A DNA stretch of 64,000 nucleotides from CALBRZ01 sp964511065 (GTDB lineage: Bacteria; Planctomycetota; Planctomycetia; Pirellulales; S012-138): the NCBI GenBank assembly GCA_964511065.1, contig CAZEEG010000011.1, positions 1-64,000 on the forward strand. The letters are read 5' to 3'. Made by a program: the position numbers and the translations under genes. The stretch's first letter is position 1, and every line of letters starts with the position of its first letter. Of the stretch, positions 28,644-38,085 are shown piece by piece. The notes under the pieces are model-generated. The model was given only the letters and a program-made list of their open reading frames with translations. It made no database searches and had not been told where the DNA came from.

Positions 28644-30538
28644 TAGCCCTCCTCTGTTTCGGATGACGACGGCCACCGGGGCCGCAGAACCAATGCCGCA
28701 TGCCCTGGCATGCTCCACGGTTGAAAGCTCAGTACGCCGGTGCCAGACCCGCCAAAGCGCGGTGCCTCGCTCGACCAGTACAAGTTCCAACAGGTGCCCG
28801 CGACCGGGGCCAGCAGCGGTTCGGTCATCGGCCGCAACTCGCGATCGCGGCCCAGGTTGACCAGCAGCAGCCGATCGTCTTGGTCATCGGCGAACCATCG
28901 CAAGGCAAATGCTTCGGGTCCCAGGACCGCGCCATCCAGCCGCACGTTCTCCTGCTGGCGGAACACCGGGTCGTCGCGCCGCAGGGCCAGCAGTTCTTGA
29001 TGCAGTTGCAGGATCCGCGCGCCGGCCCGGCCGATGTTCCAATCAAGTTTGCATTTCTGGAACGTTTGGATGCTGGCCGGGTCGTCCAGGTCCTCAGCGG
29101 CAAATGCGGCCGTACTCGGGAACCGCCGCAGAAATTCCAACCGCCCTTGCCGGACCACCTCGTTCACATCCACATCGTGGTCGGCAAAGTATAAGAACGG
29201 ATTGGGAGCGGCGAACTCCTGGCCCATGAACAGCAGGGGCGTCTCCGGCGCCAACAGCAGCAATGCCGTGAGCGCGCGATAGCGGCCGGGTGTGGTGAGG
29301 TCGTGCAGGCGCAGCCCGTGCGCGGAGTTGGCCACCTGGTCGTGGTTCTGCAGGAAGTGAACGAAATGATTACGGTCAATCTGCCGGGAAGGGGTGCCGC
29401 GAAACCGCTCTTGCCGCAGGTTCCATTGGCCCTGGTAGAGATAGCCGCGTTTCACTGCGGAGACCAGTTCCTGCGGCGAACCCGCGTAGTCGCCGTAATA
29501 GAACTCCGCATGGCCGGTTGCCGCCACGCGGCAAGCATGATGGAAGTCGTCGTTCCAGAGTCCATCGAGCCCGTACCCGCCCTGATCGGTCGGTACAACA
29601 TGTTGGACGCGCTGATCCTCGTTTTCGGCAAAGATCAGGATCGCTCGCCCGGCGGCAGCGGCCCGGGCTGCGGCGTTGATATCGGCGATGATGTGCGTGG
29701 GCGAATCGTCGAACAAGGCCTGCGTGGCGTCGAGCCGCAATCCATCGAGATGATACTCCCGGATCCAGTAGGCCGCGTTCTCAGTCACAAATGCCCGAAC
29801 CGGCACGGCGTGCTCGCCGTCAAAATTGATCGGCGCGCCCCATTCCGTGGAATGCCGTTCTGAAGCGAAGTACGGGGAGTAAACGTCGATGTAATTGCCG
29901 CTGGGGCCAAAGTGGTTGTACACCACGTCGAGGATTACGCCGATACCGCGGGCGTGCGCTTCATCGACGAACGTTCGCAACTGGTCGGGCTGCCCATAGA
30001 GCCGCGTGGGGGCGTACCAATAGACGCCGTCGTACCCCCAGCCATAGCGCCCTTGGAACTCGGCCACCGGCATCAATTCAATCAGCGTGACGCCCAGTTT
30101 CCGCAGGTGATCCAGTTTACCAATGGCTGCCGCCCAGGTTCCCTCGGGCGTAAACGTGCCGATGTGTAACTCGTAGAGCACCTGGCCGGCGAGCAATACG
30201 CCGGACCAACCGTCGTCGTTCCATCGATAGCTGCTCGCATCAACTACCTGTGAGGGCCCATCAACGCCTTGTGGCTGAAAGCGTGAAGCGGGGTCGGGAT
30301 AGATCGACGGGTCGTCGTCGACCTGAAACCCATAAAGGCCGCCTGGCTTAGCGGCGCTCACTTCGGCCGAGAAATAGCCATCGCCCTCGGCCTGCAATGC
30401 ATGGCGAATGCTGTTGGATGGGCCATCGTCCCAGACGACCACATGAACCGATTTTCGCTCCGGCGCCCAAACTCGAAAGTGGACACCACCTTCGGAAACT
30501 TCGGCACCGTGGGATAACAATCGCTGCTGGGTTGCCAA
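28643..30538 (-). CDS. treZ: Malto-oligosyltrehalose trehalohydrolase
   Basis: TreZ (GH13) cleaves the bond next to the terminal trehalose unit of malto-oligosyltrehalose, releasing trehalose. I choose the TTG at 30538 (631 residues) because AAGGAG lies eight bases upstream of it; a GTG at 30556 would put that ribosome site inside the gene. An N-terminal carbohydrate-binding/E-set domain (VHFRVWAPERKSVHVVVWDD) precedes the barrel. Catalytic residues are Asp in LRLDATQALF (about 269), Glu in IFAENEDQ (about 304) and Asp in QNHDQVANSAHG (about 400). The gene overlaps the GH15 gene by one base and is divergent from treY. Confidence 0.96.
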   Translation of the reverse strand: MATQQRLLSHGAEVSEGGVHFRVWAPERKSVHVVVWDDGPSNSIRHALQAEGDGYFSAEVSAAKPGGLYGFQVDDDPSIYPDPASRFQPQGVDGPSQVVDASSYRWNDDGWSGVLLAGQVLYELHIGTFTPEGTWAAAIGKLDHLRKLGVTLIELMPVAEFQGRYGWGYDGVYWYAPTRLYGQPDQLRTFVDEAHARGIGVILDVVYNHFGPSGNYIDVYSPYFASERHSTEWGAPINFDGEHAVPVRAFVTENAAYWIREYHLDGLRLDATQALFDDSPTHIIADINAAARAAAAGRAILIFAENEDQRVQHVVPTDQGGYGLDGLWNDDFHHACRVAATGHAEFYYGDYAGSPQELVSAVKRGYLYQGQWNLRQERFRGTPSRQIDRNHFVHFLQNHDQVANSAHGLRLHDLTTPGRYRALTALLLLAPETPLLFMGQEFAAPNPFLYFADHDVDVNEVVRQGRLEFLRRFPSTAAFAAEDLDDPASIQTFQKCKLDWNIGRAGARILQLHQELLALRRDDPVFRQQENVRLDGAVLGPEAFALRWFADDQDDRLLLVNLGRDRELRPMTEPLLAPVAGTCWNLYWSSEAPRFGGSGTGVLSFQPWSMPGHAALVLRPRWPSSSETEEG

Positions 30539-30895
30539 TTTGCCGCTCCTTGGCACGGGTTCTGCGGAAGACTGTCGGCTTGTTCAGTGGTGTGGAGCCA
30601 ACTTGGCAACTCGTGTGCCGCGGCCAGACGGATGGCCCTTAGCGGTTCCTTCCGCCAGACCAGTGTGCGGGAAGTATTTGCCACGCGGCGTGCCGTTGCG
30701 TGCCGCAGGAAATCACTCGCCGCTGGGCGGGACCAGCCGCGCGGAAAGCCTTCGCAGCCACTGCGTTCTGGCCGCCGCCCAACCGAATCACCGTTTAGCG
30801 CATCTTTTCTTTAAGAAGCACTGATAGGAAGCACTGGGTCCGCTCGAAGAAGGCGCTGCCTTTCTGCACGGAGGGATGCCGCCGCGGCGGCTTTT
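30539..30895. promoter_or_regulatory. 357-bp divergent treZ-treY control region
   Basis: Both trehalose transcription units must start here, but no consensus promoter is clear. It holds an 11-bp palindrome GCCAACTTGGC (30597-30607), a direct repeat GAAGCACTG at 30815 and 30828 (13-bp period), and a 14-base perfect palindrome GCCGCCGCGGCGGC (30878-30891). That last palindrome sits between the treY ribosome site (GGAGGG, about 30870) and its ATG. Confidence 0.5.
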
Positions 30896-33800
30896 ATGTC
30901 AGCAACAAGAACATCTATGCCGCAAACATCGCCGGTCGCCACCGCTGCTCCGCCCGAGCAGCATTTGAACCATATCCCGTTGGCGACCTATCGCATCCAG
31001 CTACGACCGGACGTAGGGCTGAACGTGGTGCGGCAACTGCTCCCGTATCTGCAAGCACTGGGTGTTAGCGATGTCTACCTGTCGCCGCTGTTTCACGCTC
31101 GCGAGGAAAGCGCGCACGGCTACGATGTTGTCGATCACAGCACGATCGAACCGGCCTTTGGCGACCTGGCCGCATTTCAGGCCCTGGCAGAAGAAATCCG
31201 CCACCGGCAAATGGGTCTGTTGCTGGACGTGATCCCTAACCACATGGGCATCAACGATCCGGGCAATCGCTGGTGGCTGGATGTGCTGGAGAACGGCGAA
31301 GCCTCGCGCTTCGCTCCGTTTTTCGATATCGACTGGCGCCCCAAGGCCAGCCAGATGGTCGACAAGGTTTTGCTGCCCTTTCTCGGAAAGCCCTTTGGGG
31401 AAGCGCTAGAGCAGGGCGAACTGCAGGTGGTCTTCAGGGAGCACCGCCTGCAACTCACTTATGGGCCGCGGCGGTTCCCGCTTGCACCCTCGAGTTGGCC
31501 GTTGATCCTGGAAGAAATGCTGGCATGCTGGAGGGCCGCCCAAACCCAGGGACAACCAGCCTTGGGCCCCGATGAACGTACCGTCGATGCCAACGGTTTG
31601 GCGCGCAGTATGGACGCCGCCGGCGACACCGCAGCACCATCTGGGATGTTCGAAGAAGAACCTTCTGAAGAAGCGGAACTGCAAAGCATCATCACGCAAT
31701 TGCAGATGTTGCCGGTTGTGGACCATCGTAACCGGGAGGCGATGCAGCAGCGGTACCGCGAGAAACGCGTTGCGAGGCGGCGCCTCCGCGACTTGCTCCA
31801 GCGCTGCCCCGCCATGGAATCGGCCCTGCATAGGGCCCTGGAACAAATCAATGGAGTCCCCGGGGAGCCGCGGAGTTTCGATCGGCTCGAACAACTGCTG
31901 GACCGCCAACATTACCGCCTGGCATTCTGGCGCGTCGCGGCTGAGGAGATCAACTACCGCCGGTTTTTCGATATCAATGATCTGGCGGCCATCCGTGTCG
32001 AAGACCGGCAGGTGTTCGATGCCGTCCATCAACTGGTCGCCATGTTCCTGGAGCGCGGCTGGATCACGGGCCTGCGCGTCGATCATCCCGACGGCCTGCT
32101 CGCCCCCCAGGCATACTTTGAAAACCTTCAACTGCTGTACCGCCGCCATGCTGGCTCGGCCGATGATGACGGCAACCGCCAGATTTATGTCGTAGCCGAG
32201 AAGATTCTCTCAGGTGATGAACCACTGCCCGAAGAATGGCCGGTTTGCGGCACCACGGGCTATGAACTCTTGAACCTGCTGAACCGTCTGCTGGTCGATG
32301 GCCCGGGGCTAGCCAGGCTAAGAGCATCGTATGGCCGCCTTACCGACCAGGTGCTTTCGCCGGGCGACGTACTGTACGACAGCAAAAGGACTGTACTGCT
32401 GGCGGCCATGGCGAGCGAATTGCAGATGCTCGCGGCGCAACTCTATCGCATTGCCCAGCAGCAGCGCAGTGCCCGCGATTTCACCTTGGGCGGATTGCAG
32501 CGTTCGCTGCGCGAGACGATCGCCTGCATGGAGGTCTATCGCACCTATGTGCGGCCGCGGGGATGGGACGTGAGCGATGCCGACTACCGTCGCGTGACAT
32601 GGGCCATCCGCATGGCCAAACGCCGCAACCCCACCATGGCCAGGGCGGTGTTTGACTTCATTGCGTCGGTATTGTTGCTGCAGCATCCGCCGGGCCTGAG
32701 TGAGGCACAAGCCACGCAGTGGCGAGATTTTGTGCTGAAGGTGCAACAGGTCAGCGGCCCGGTGATGGCCAAGGGACTCGAAGACACGGCTTTCTACCGG
32801 TACTATCCGCTGGCTTCGCTCAATGAAGTCGGGGCCGAGTTGGACGTGCCGGCCTTGGAACCTGCCGAAATGCATCGCCTGATGCATCACCGGAACACCA
32901 CCTGGCCGCATTCGCTCTCGGCCACCGGTACCCACGATACCAAGCGCGGCGAAGATGTCAGGGCAAGGCTGCATGTCCTCTCGGAACTGCCCGATGAATG
33001 GACCGAAACCGTGCTGCATTGGCAACAACTCCATCGACCGCTCCTCGAACCCCTCGATGGTGAACACCTGCCCGACCGCAACGCTTTATACCTGTTCTAT
33101 CAGACGGTGGTGGGAACCTGGCCGGTATCGGGCACCGCGGCCGCCGGCGGTACCGAGCACACCCCGACGCGGCTTTCACAGGGGCAGATTCCCGTTGAAC
33201 CGGCAGCCGCGCAAACGGCAGGCCTGCACGGGTGGGCGGGGGATCCATCGGCCGATTCGCCTGGTGCGGAACCGCTCATCGCCGAGGGCCAACCGCTCCA
33301 GGGCGCGCTGCCTGGTGAACAGCCTCGCGACGTGTCACTGGCTGAGAACTATGTCGAACGCGTTCAGCAGTATCTCCTGAAGGCGCTACGCGAGGCAAAA
33401 ATACATACCTCGTGGATGAACCCCTGGGAGGAATACGAACAGCGGGTCGCCGACTTCGTCCAACAAACACTCACTACGGACGCCGGTGCGGCCTTCCGCA
33501 GCGAAGTGGACGCTTTCGTTGCCCGCATCGCGCCGGCCGGTTTCATCAATGGGCTCAGCCAACTGCTGCTGAAAGTCATGTTGCCGGGTGTTCCCGACAT
33601 CTACCAGGGCACCGAATGGTGGGATTTCAACCTGGTGGACCCGGATAACCGCCGCCCGGTGGACTACGCGGCGCGGCGAGCGGCCCTGGAGACGCTCCAA
33701 GCTGATTTTGCCGCCGATCCTCCGCGGCTGCTGCGCCGGTTGGTCCAGTGCTGGCCTGCCGACGACATCAAGCAGTTTGCCCTGTGGAGGGCGCTGCAGG

Positions 33801-34174
33801 TGCGCCAAGCATACCGGGAACTGCTTTCCCGGGGTGAATACGTCCCGCTGGATACATCGGGGGCCTGGAGCGAGCACCTGTTCGCCTTTGCACGGCGGTG
33901 GGGCGACCAATGGCTGGTCGTGACGGTTCCGCGGACGGTACACGTCTTACGTCAGAAGAGCCCGGCGGCAACCGTTGGCCCTGGTGTTTTGAAAGTTGAT
34001 TGGAGTGACACGGTTGTGTTGCTGCCCGAGGGGGCCCCGGCCGATTGGAGCAATGCCTGGACGAATACACCATTGGCGGCGACGGGCGATGAAACCCGCG
34101 GGGCCGTTCTTCCGGCCCCTGAACTGTTCGAGGGACTCCCGATCGCACTGCTGGTGTCGCCCGCGGCGGCATGA
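30896..34174 (+). CDS. treY: Maltooligosyl trehalose synthase
   Basis: TreY (GH13) rearranges the reducing-end alpha-1,4 bond of a maltodextrin into alpha,alpha-1,1, making malto-oligosyltrehalose for TreZ. At 1092 residues it is longer than usual (about 700-950). Family motifs are TYRIQL near the N-terminus, GYDVVDHS, LRVDHPDGL (nucleophile region), VVAEKILSGDEPLPE (acid/base region), TGTHDTKRGEDVRARL and PGVPDIYQGTEWWD. Extra length comes from a linker near 215-250 and a low-complexity Pro/Gly/Ala segment at about 741-815. The ATG is 20 bases from the GGAGGG site, with a perfect GC palindrome between them. GlgX/TreX follows on the same strand after 241 bp. Confidence 0.97.
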   Translation: MSATRTSMPQTSPVATAAPPEQHLNHIPLATYRIQLRPDVGLNVVRQLLPYLQALGVSDVYLSPLFHAREESAHGYDVVDHSTIEPAFGDLAAFQALAEEIRHRQMGLLLDVIPNHMGINDPGNRWWLDVLENGEASRFAPFFDIDWRPKASQMVDKVLLPFLGKPFGEALEQGELQVVFREHRLQLTYGPRRFPLAPSSWPLILEEMLACWRAAQTQGQPALGPDERTVDANGLARSMDAAGDTAAPSGMFEEEPSEEAELQSIITQLQMLPVVDHRNREAMQQRYREKRVARRRLRDLLQRCPAMESALHRALEQINGVPGEPRSFDRLEQLLDRQHYRLAFWRVAAEEINYRRFFDINDLAAIRVEDRQVFDAVHQLVAMFLERGWITGLRVDHPDGLLAPQAYFENLQLLYRRHAGSADDDGNRQIYVVAEKILSGDEPLPEEWPVCGTTGYELLNLLNRLLVDGPGLARLRASYGRLTDQVLSPGDVLYDSKRTVLLAAMASELQMLAAQLYRIAQQQRSARDFTLGGLQRSLRETIACMEVYRTYVRPRGWDVSDADYRRVTWAIRMAKRRNPTMARAVFDFIASVLLLQHPPGLSEAQATQWRDFVLKVQQVSGPVMAKGLEDTAFYRYYPLASLNEVGAELDVPALEPAEMHRLMHHRNTTWPHSLSATGTHDTKRGEDVRARLHVLSELPDEWTETVLHWQQLHRPLLEPLDGEHLPDRNALYLFYQTVVGTWPVSGTAAAGGTEHTPTRLSQGQIPVEPAAAQTAGLHGWAGDPSADSPGAEPLIAEGQPLQGALPGEQPRDVSLAENYVERVQQYLLKALREAKIHTSWMNPWEEYEQRVADFVQQTLTTDAGAAFRSEVDAFVARIAPAGFINGLSQLLLKVMLPGVPDIYQGTEWWDFNLVDPDNRRPVDYAARRAALETLQADFAADPPRLLRRLVQCWPADDIKQFALWRALQVRQAYRELLSRGEYVPLDTSGAWSEHLFAFARRWGDQWLVVTVPRTVHVLRQKSPAATVGPGVLKVDWSDTVVLLPEGAPADWSNAWTNTPLAATGDETRGAVLPAPELFEGLPIALLVSPAAA

Positions 34175-34325
34175 GGATATTTCAATTCGCCCATTGGTAG
34201 GCGCGTGACAAAGGGGATCGGACGGTATCACTTACCAGATGCAGGCCAGCGCAAGTTGTCAGATGGTTGAACGGGCAGGCAGCCCCCGGCCCGGTAAGGG
34301 AGTTTGACGATCGTGCGGGCGCAAC

Positions 34326-34354
34326 CGATGCCATTATTTGAAGTATTGGCATCG
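34326..34354 (+). promoter_or_regulatory. Operator-like inverted repeat upstream of glgX
   Basis: CGATGCCA (34326-34333) and TGGCATCG (34347-34354) form a perfect 8-bp inverted repeat with a 13-bp AT-rich spacer. Half-site centres lie 21 bp apart, two helical turns, as for a dimeric repressor. TTGATA (34358) and TATCTT (34379) just downstream could be a weak promoter with short spacing. The repeat lies about 60 bp before the glgX start. Confidence 0.5.
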
Positions 34355-34415
34355 TTTTTGATACATGATGCGTTGCCCTATCTTGATTGAATGTTGTTCG
34401 TGAGGAATTCCTTCT

Positions 34416-36590
34416 ATGCGAATCTGGCCTGGTCGCCCGTATCCATTAGGCGCCACTTGGGACGGCAGGGGCGTGAACTTCGCCCTTTACAGTGAGAATG
34501 CCACCAAAGTGGAATTGTGTCTGTTTGATTCGGTGGACGATCCCAAGGAGACGTCGCGGATTGTGATGCCCGAGTATACAGATATGATCTGGCATGTCTA
34601 TTTGCCGGAAATCCGCCCGGGCCAACTCTACGGTTACCGTTGCTACGGGCCCTATGAGCCAGAGCAGGGGCACCGTTTCAATCCGAACAAGCTGCTGCTG
34701 GACCCGTATGCCAAGGCGATCGCCCGGTTGCCCGAGCCCACCGATGCCACGTTTGGCTACCTGCTGAACGACGAGGGCGCCGATTTATCGTTCAATCCCG
34801 AGTGTAGCGCGGCTGACGCGGCCTTGGCCGCGGTGGTGGATAGCGCGTTTACCTGGGGCGACGACGCTCCGCCCAACATTCCGCTGCACGATTCCATCAT
34901 TTATGAAGTGCACGTGAAAGGTTTCACGAATCTGCACCCGGAAATTGATGAAAAACTGCGTGGCACCTATGCCGGGCTGGGATCGGAACCGGCCATTCGG
35001 TACCTCCGCGACCTGGGCATTACCGCTGTGGAGTTGCTGCCCATCCATATGCACGTGGACGACCGCTTCCTGGTTGAAAAGGGGCTCATCAATTACTGGG
35101 GGTACAATACGCTGGGCTTCTTTGCGCCCCACCCGAGTTACGCTGCGGACGAGCGCCCCGACGACGTGGTGCGCGAGTTCAAAACCATGGTCCGCAACCT
35201 GCACGACGCCGGCATCGAAGTCATTCTCGATGTCGTGTACAACCATACGGCCGAAGGAAACGAGCGCGGCCCTACGCTCTCCTTCCGTGGAATCGATAAT
35301 GCCAGCTACTATCGTGTGGTGCCCGAGCAGCCCCGCTATTACATGGACTACACAGGCTGCGGCAACACGTTCAATATGCGTAACCCACGCGTGCTGCAGT
35401 TGATTATGGACAGCCTGCGCTACTGGGTTCAGGAGATGCACATCGACGGGTTCCGCTTCGATCTCGCCAGCACGCTCGCGCGCGAACTGCACGAAGTCGA
35501 CAAGCTGGGCGCCTTCTTCGACATCATCCACCAGGATCCGGTCTTATCGCAAGTCAAGCTGGTTGCCGAGCCTTGGGACTTGGGCGAAGGCGGATATATG
35601 GTGGGGAACTTTCCCGTGCTGTGGTCCGAATGGAACGGGCGCTACCGCGATTGCGTGCGGAAGTTCTGGAAAGGCGATGGCGGCGTGGCCTCGGAATTCG
35701 CTACCCGGATCAGCGGGTCGAGCGACCTCTACCAGTGGAACGGGCGGCGGCCTTACGCCAGCATCAATTTCATTACCTGCCACGACGGTTTCACGCTGAA
35801 CGACCTGGTGTCGTACAACCAGAAACACAATGAGGCGAACCTGGAAGACAACCGAGACGGCATCAACGAAAACGATAGTTGGAACTGCGGTGTCGAGGGG
35901 CCGACCGATGAACCTGCCGTCGTGGCCCTCCGGCGCAAGAAGCAAAAGGCATTCCTGGCGACACTGCTGCTCTCGCAAGGCGTGCCGATGCTCCTGGCGG
36001 GCGACGAAATCAGCCATACGCAGCGAGGTAATAACAATACGTACTGCCAGGACAATGAACTAAGTTGGATCAATTGGGAACTGGACGACTGGAAACGGCA
36101 GTTGCTGGCCTTTGTGCGGAGGGCGATTGCCATCCGTAAGGAGCAGCCTGCTTTCCATCGCCGCCGGTTCTTCCATGGAAAGTCGTTGCGGACCAAGGAT
36201 CAGTCCGAAATTGCCTGGTTGGATCCATCCGGCGGTGAAATGCCCGACTCCGCCTGGGACGTCCCCCACATGCGATGCCTGGGCGTGCATATGGCCGGGG
36301 GCCGCATTGATGTTGACGAGTACGGCGATCCGATTATTGGCGACCATATCCTGGTGTTGTACAACGCCGACCACGAGGTGGAAGTGCCGTTTGTTCTTCC
36401 TGCCCTGGCCACCGGCAGCCACTGGATGCGACTGTTCGATACTTCGCTCGACGAAGAAGATGCCGAGGAAGGCACCCAGATCACGGAGAGCAAGTACGCA
36501 TTGCAGCCGTGTTCGATCGCCATCTTCAGTTCGCCAGTACCTGAGGAAGCTGCCACCGCGGAGCGTGCCCCGGCTGAGCAAACCGTGTAA
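34416..36590 (+). CDS. glgX: Glycogen debranching enzyme, GlgX/TreX type
   Basis: This 724-residue GH13 subfamily 11 enzyme removes alpha-1,6 branches from glycogen or limit dextrin. An N-terminal CBM48-like domain (VNFALYSENATKVELCLFD) precedes the barrel. Conserved region I is VVYNHTAEGN, the nucleophile is in DGFRFDLAST, the acid/base in LVAEPWDLGEGGY, and the third carboxylate in CHDGFTLND. The enzyme acts in glycogen breakdown (GlgX) or, in treXYZ clusters, as TreX, which feeds linear chains to TreY. The position beside treY and treZ favours the second role here. GAGGAAT precedes the start. Confidence 0.97.
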   Translation: MRIWPGRPYPLGATWDGRGVNFALYSENATKVELCLFDSVDDPKETSRIVMPEYTDMIWHVYLPEIRPGQLYGYRCYGPYEPEQGHRFNPNKLLLDPYAKAIARLPEPTDATFGYLLNDEGADLSFNPECSAADAALAAVVDSAFTWGDDAPPNIPLHDSIIYEVHVKGFTNLHPEIDEKLRGTYAGLGSEPAIRYLRDLGITAVELLPIHMHVDDRFLVEKGLINYWGYNTLGFFAPHPSYAADERPDDVVREFKTMVRNLHDAGIEVILDVVYNHTAEGNERGPTLSFRGIDNASYYRVVPEQPRYYMDYTGCGNTFNMRNPRVLQLIMDSLRYWVQEMHIDGFRFDLASTLARELHEVDKLGAFFDIIHQDPVLSQVKLVAEPWDLGEGGYMVGNFPVLWSEWNGRYRDCVRKFWKGDGGVASEFATRISGSSDLYQWNGRRPYASINFITCHDGFTLNDLVSYNQKHNEANLEDNRDGINENDSWNCGVEGPTDEPAVVALRRKKQKAFLATLLLSQGVPMLLAGDEISHTQRGNNNTYCQDNELSWINWELDDWKRQLLAFVRRAIAIRKEQPAFHRRRFFHGKSLRTKDQSEIAWLDPSGGEMPDSAWDVPHMRCLGVHMAGGRIDVDEYGDPIIGDHILVLYNADHEVEVPFVLPALATGSHWMRLFDTSLDEEDAEEGTQITESKYALQPCSIAIFSSPVPEEAATAERAPAEQTV

Positions 36591-36650
36591 CGTACGTCGG
36601 GGGGGGCCGGCATGGCCGCCACTCGATCAGTAGCGCGATGCCGCTTGCCA

Positions 36651-37577
36651 TCAGTTTTTTGGCGGCGGCGGCGGTGGAAGCAAACCGTCCACCGGTGGAC
36701 GCTTCCGCGGATCTTGGGGGGCCGGCTTGCCGGTGAGCGTGGCCTCCAAGGCGCGATCCTGGTCGCCGGGGGGCTCATCCCGAAGAATCTCGTTACCGTT
36801 GACGACAAACACAACATCTTCGATCGGATGGCTAACCTTGCCTGTGCGCTTGTCCGTCAGTTGGTGGCGGTAACGCACGCGGATGGCCTTGCCGCCGGGC
36901 CGCTGCCGTGCGGGCAGGATGTCCATCAACACGGCCCCCGTGCGGTACTTGCGGAGAAAAGCGAGCACCACCTGCTTCTCGGGCGAGTTTTCCTGACGGG
37001 CTCGCACGGCCCCCGCTTCGGCCCACTCTGGGGCGTTTGGCGTGCCGGAAACCATGTTGTAGAACGTCCAGCCGATCAAGGCCCCCAGCAGCACGACGAC
37101 GATACATCGGCCGATGAGCACGCGGCGCTGATACTCGGCCGAGCGGTCGCGCGAACGGCCGTACACTACGACGGAAAGGAAATAGTCACGCAGCAGATCG
37201 CGGTACATGCCGCGAAGATGTCGGTGCTTGCCGGCAACGGCGGCCGGTGCGATATGACGCGGCGATTGCCCGCCGCCGATTGCCTTTTCATGTTTTCGCG
37301 ACTTGATGCCGTTGGCCTGGCCATCGGTGGCCAGGCTCCGCTTGAGGGAGCGCTCTGCTTTGCGAAGCTCGCGATCGGCCAGGTAGTCTGCCACAGCATT
37401 GCGTGTGGTGGTGAAGTGGCGTTTGGCGCTTTGCCGCAGTTCGCCGCGGCGCATCATGTCGCGGACGCCGCCGACCTGGGCCATTGTCGGAGCGTTGGTT
37501 CCAAAGATCAGTGCGGCGGCTTGCTCCGCGCTGATCGGTTCTTCGGACTTGTCGGCAACTTTCCGCTGAGGCTGCAT
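36651..37577 (-). CDS. Single-pass membrane protein of unknown function
   Basis: I do not recognise this 308-residue protein. I start it at 37577 because GGGAGGAA lies just upstream. The first 150 residues are strongly basic and predicted cytoplasmic. One membrane helix spans about 153-174 (LIGRCIVVVLLGALIGW). A C-terminal domain of about 110 residues, likely outside the membrane, includes ENSPEKQVVLAFLRKYRTG and IEDVVFVVNGNEI and ends in a polyproline run. It lies 37 bp downstream of a small lipoprotein gene and convergent with glgX. A link to the pseudopilin gene further upstream is possible through co-transcription. Confidence 0.7.
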   Translation of the reverse strand: MQPQRKVADKSEEPISAEQAAALIFGTNAPTMAQVGGVRDMMRRGELRQSAKRHFTTTRNAVADYLADRELRKAERSLKRSLATDGQANGIKSRKHEKAIGGGQSPRHIAPAAVAGKHRHLRGMYRDLLRDYFLSVVVYGRSRDRSAEYQRRVLIGRCIVVVLLGALIGWTFYNMVSGTPNAPEWAEAGAVRARQENSPEKQVVLAFLRKYRTGAVLMDILPARQRPGGKAIRVRYRHQLTDKRTGKVSHPIEDVVFVVNGNEILRDEPPGDQDRALEATLTGKPAPQDPRKRPPVDGLLPPPPPPKN

Positions 37578-37614
37578 GGCCGTTCCTCCCGATGGCGAAA
37601 ACCGTCGCGGCGCC

Positions 37615-37890
37615 TTAAGGTCCTGCTCCTTTCTGGAATTCGTCCGCGAGCACGGTGCGTTCGAATTCACGCCACGCTTTGGGGTCTTTCAGTTGGGGCT
37701 CGCCCGCCTTCAGCCGTTCAAGTGAGTGAGGATCGAACTTCTCTACCCTCGGCAGTTGTTTCCACTGTTCCATCGTGAGAGGTTCCGGTGATTTGATCTC
37801 CTGAAATTCCTGAACGCGCTGACCATCGCAGCCGATGAGCAGCGCCAGCGCAAGGCCCGCGGCCAAACAAGTCAAACGTTTCATGGTCAT
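37615..37890 (-). CDS. Small lipoprotein
   Basis: This predicted 91-residue lipoprotein starts MTMKRLTCLAAG, with a second ATG at 37884 as an alternative start. The lipobox is LIGC, with lipidated Cys near residue 20. The mature part is short, charged and without a recognised domain. Small lipoproteins often follow DUF1559 pseudopilin genes in planctomycetes, and that is the arrangement here (195 bp downstream). The ribosome site is weak. The 37-bp gap to the next gene suggests one transcript. Confidence 0.7.
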   Translation of the reverse strand: MTMKRLTCLAAGLALALLIGCDGQRVQEFQEIKSPEPLTMEQWKQLPRVEKFDPHSLERLKAGEPQLKDPKAWREFERTVLADEFQKGAGP

Positions 37891-37973
37891 GGTTCCGGCG
37901 TGACAGACAACAGCGGCTGGAACGTTGCTGATGAGAGCGGCAGCACACATCCCCAGGCGGCGCGGCGCACGCA

Positions 37974-38014
37974 CCCGGCCCCCCGGTGAGGGGCGAATAC
38001 CTCAGGGGGCCGGG
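37974..38014 (-). other. Large GC hairpin between pseudopilin and lipoprotein genes
   Basis: CCCGGCCCCC (37974-37983) pairs with GGGGGCCGGG (38005-38014), and TGAGG (37987-37991) pairs with CCTCA (38000-38004), leaving a 3-base bulge and an 8-base loop. It lies in the 195-bp gap after the DUF1559 stop. With no T-run it may stabilise the upstream mRNA or attenuate the downstream genes. Confidence 0.6.
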
Positions 38015-38085
38015 GCGGCTGTTCAACCGTGCGAAATTGCCATCGGGTTTACGGTCCGGGAGGATTTGAATTCTTGGGGGGAGAC

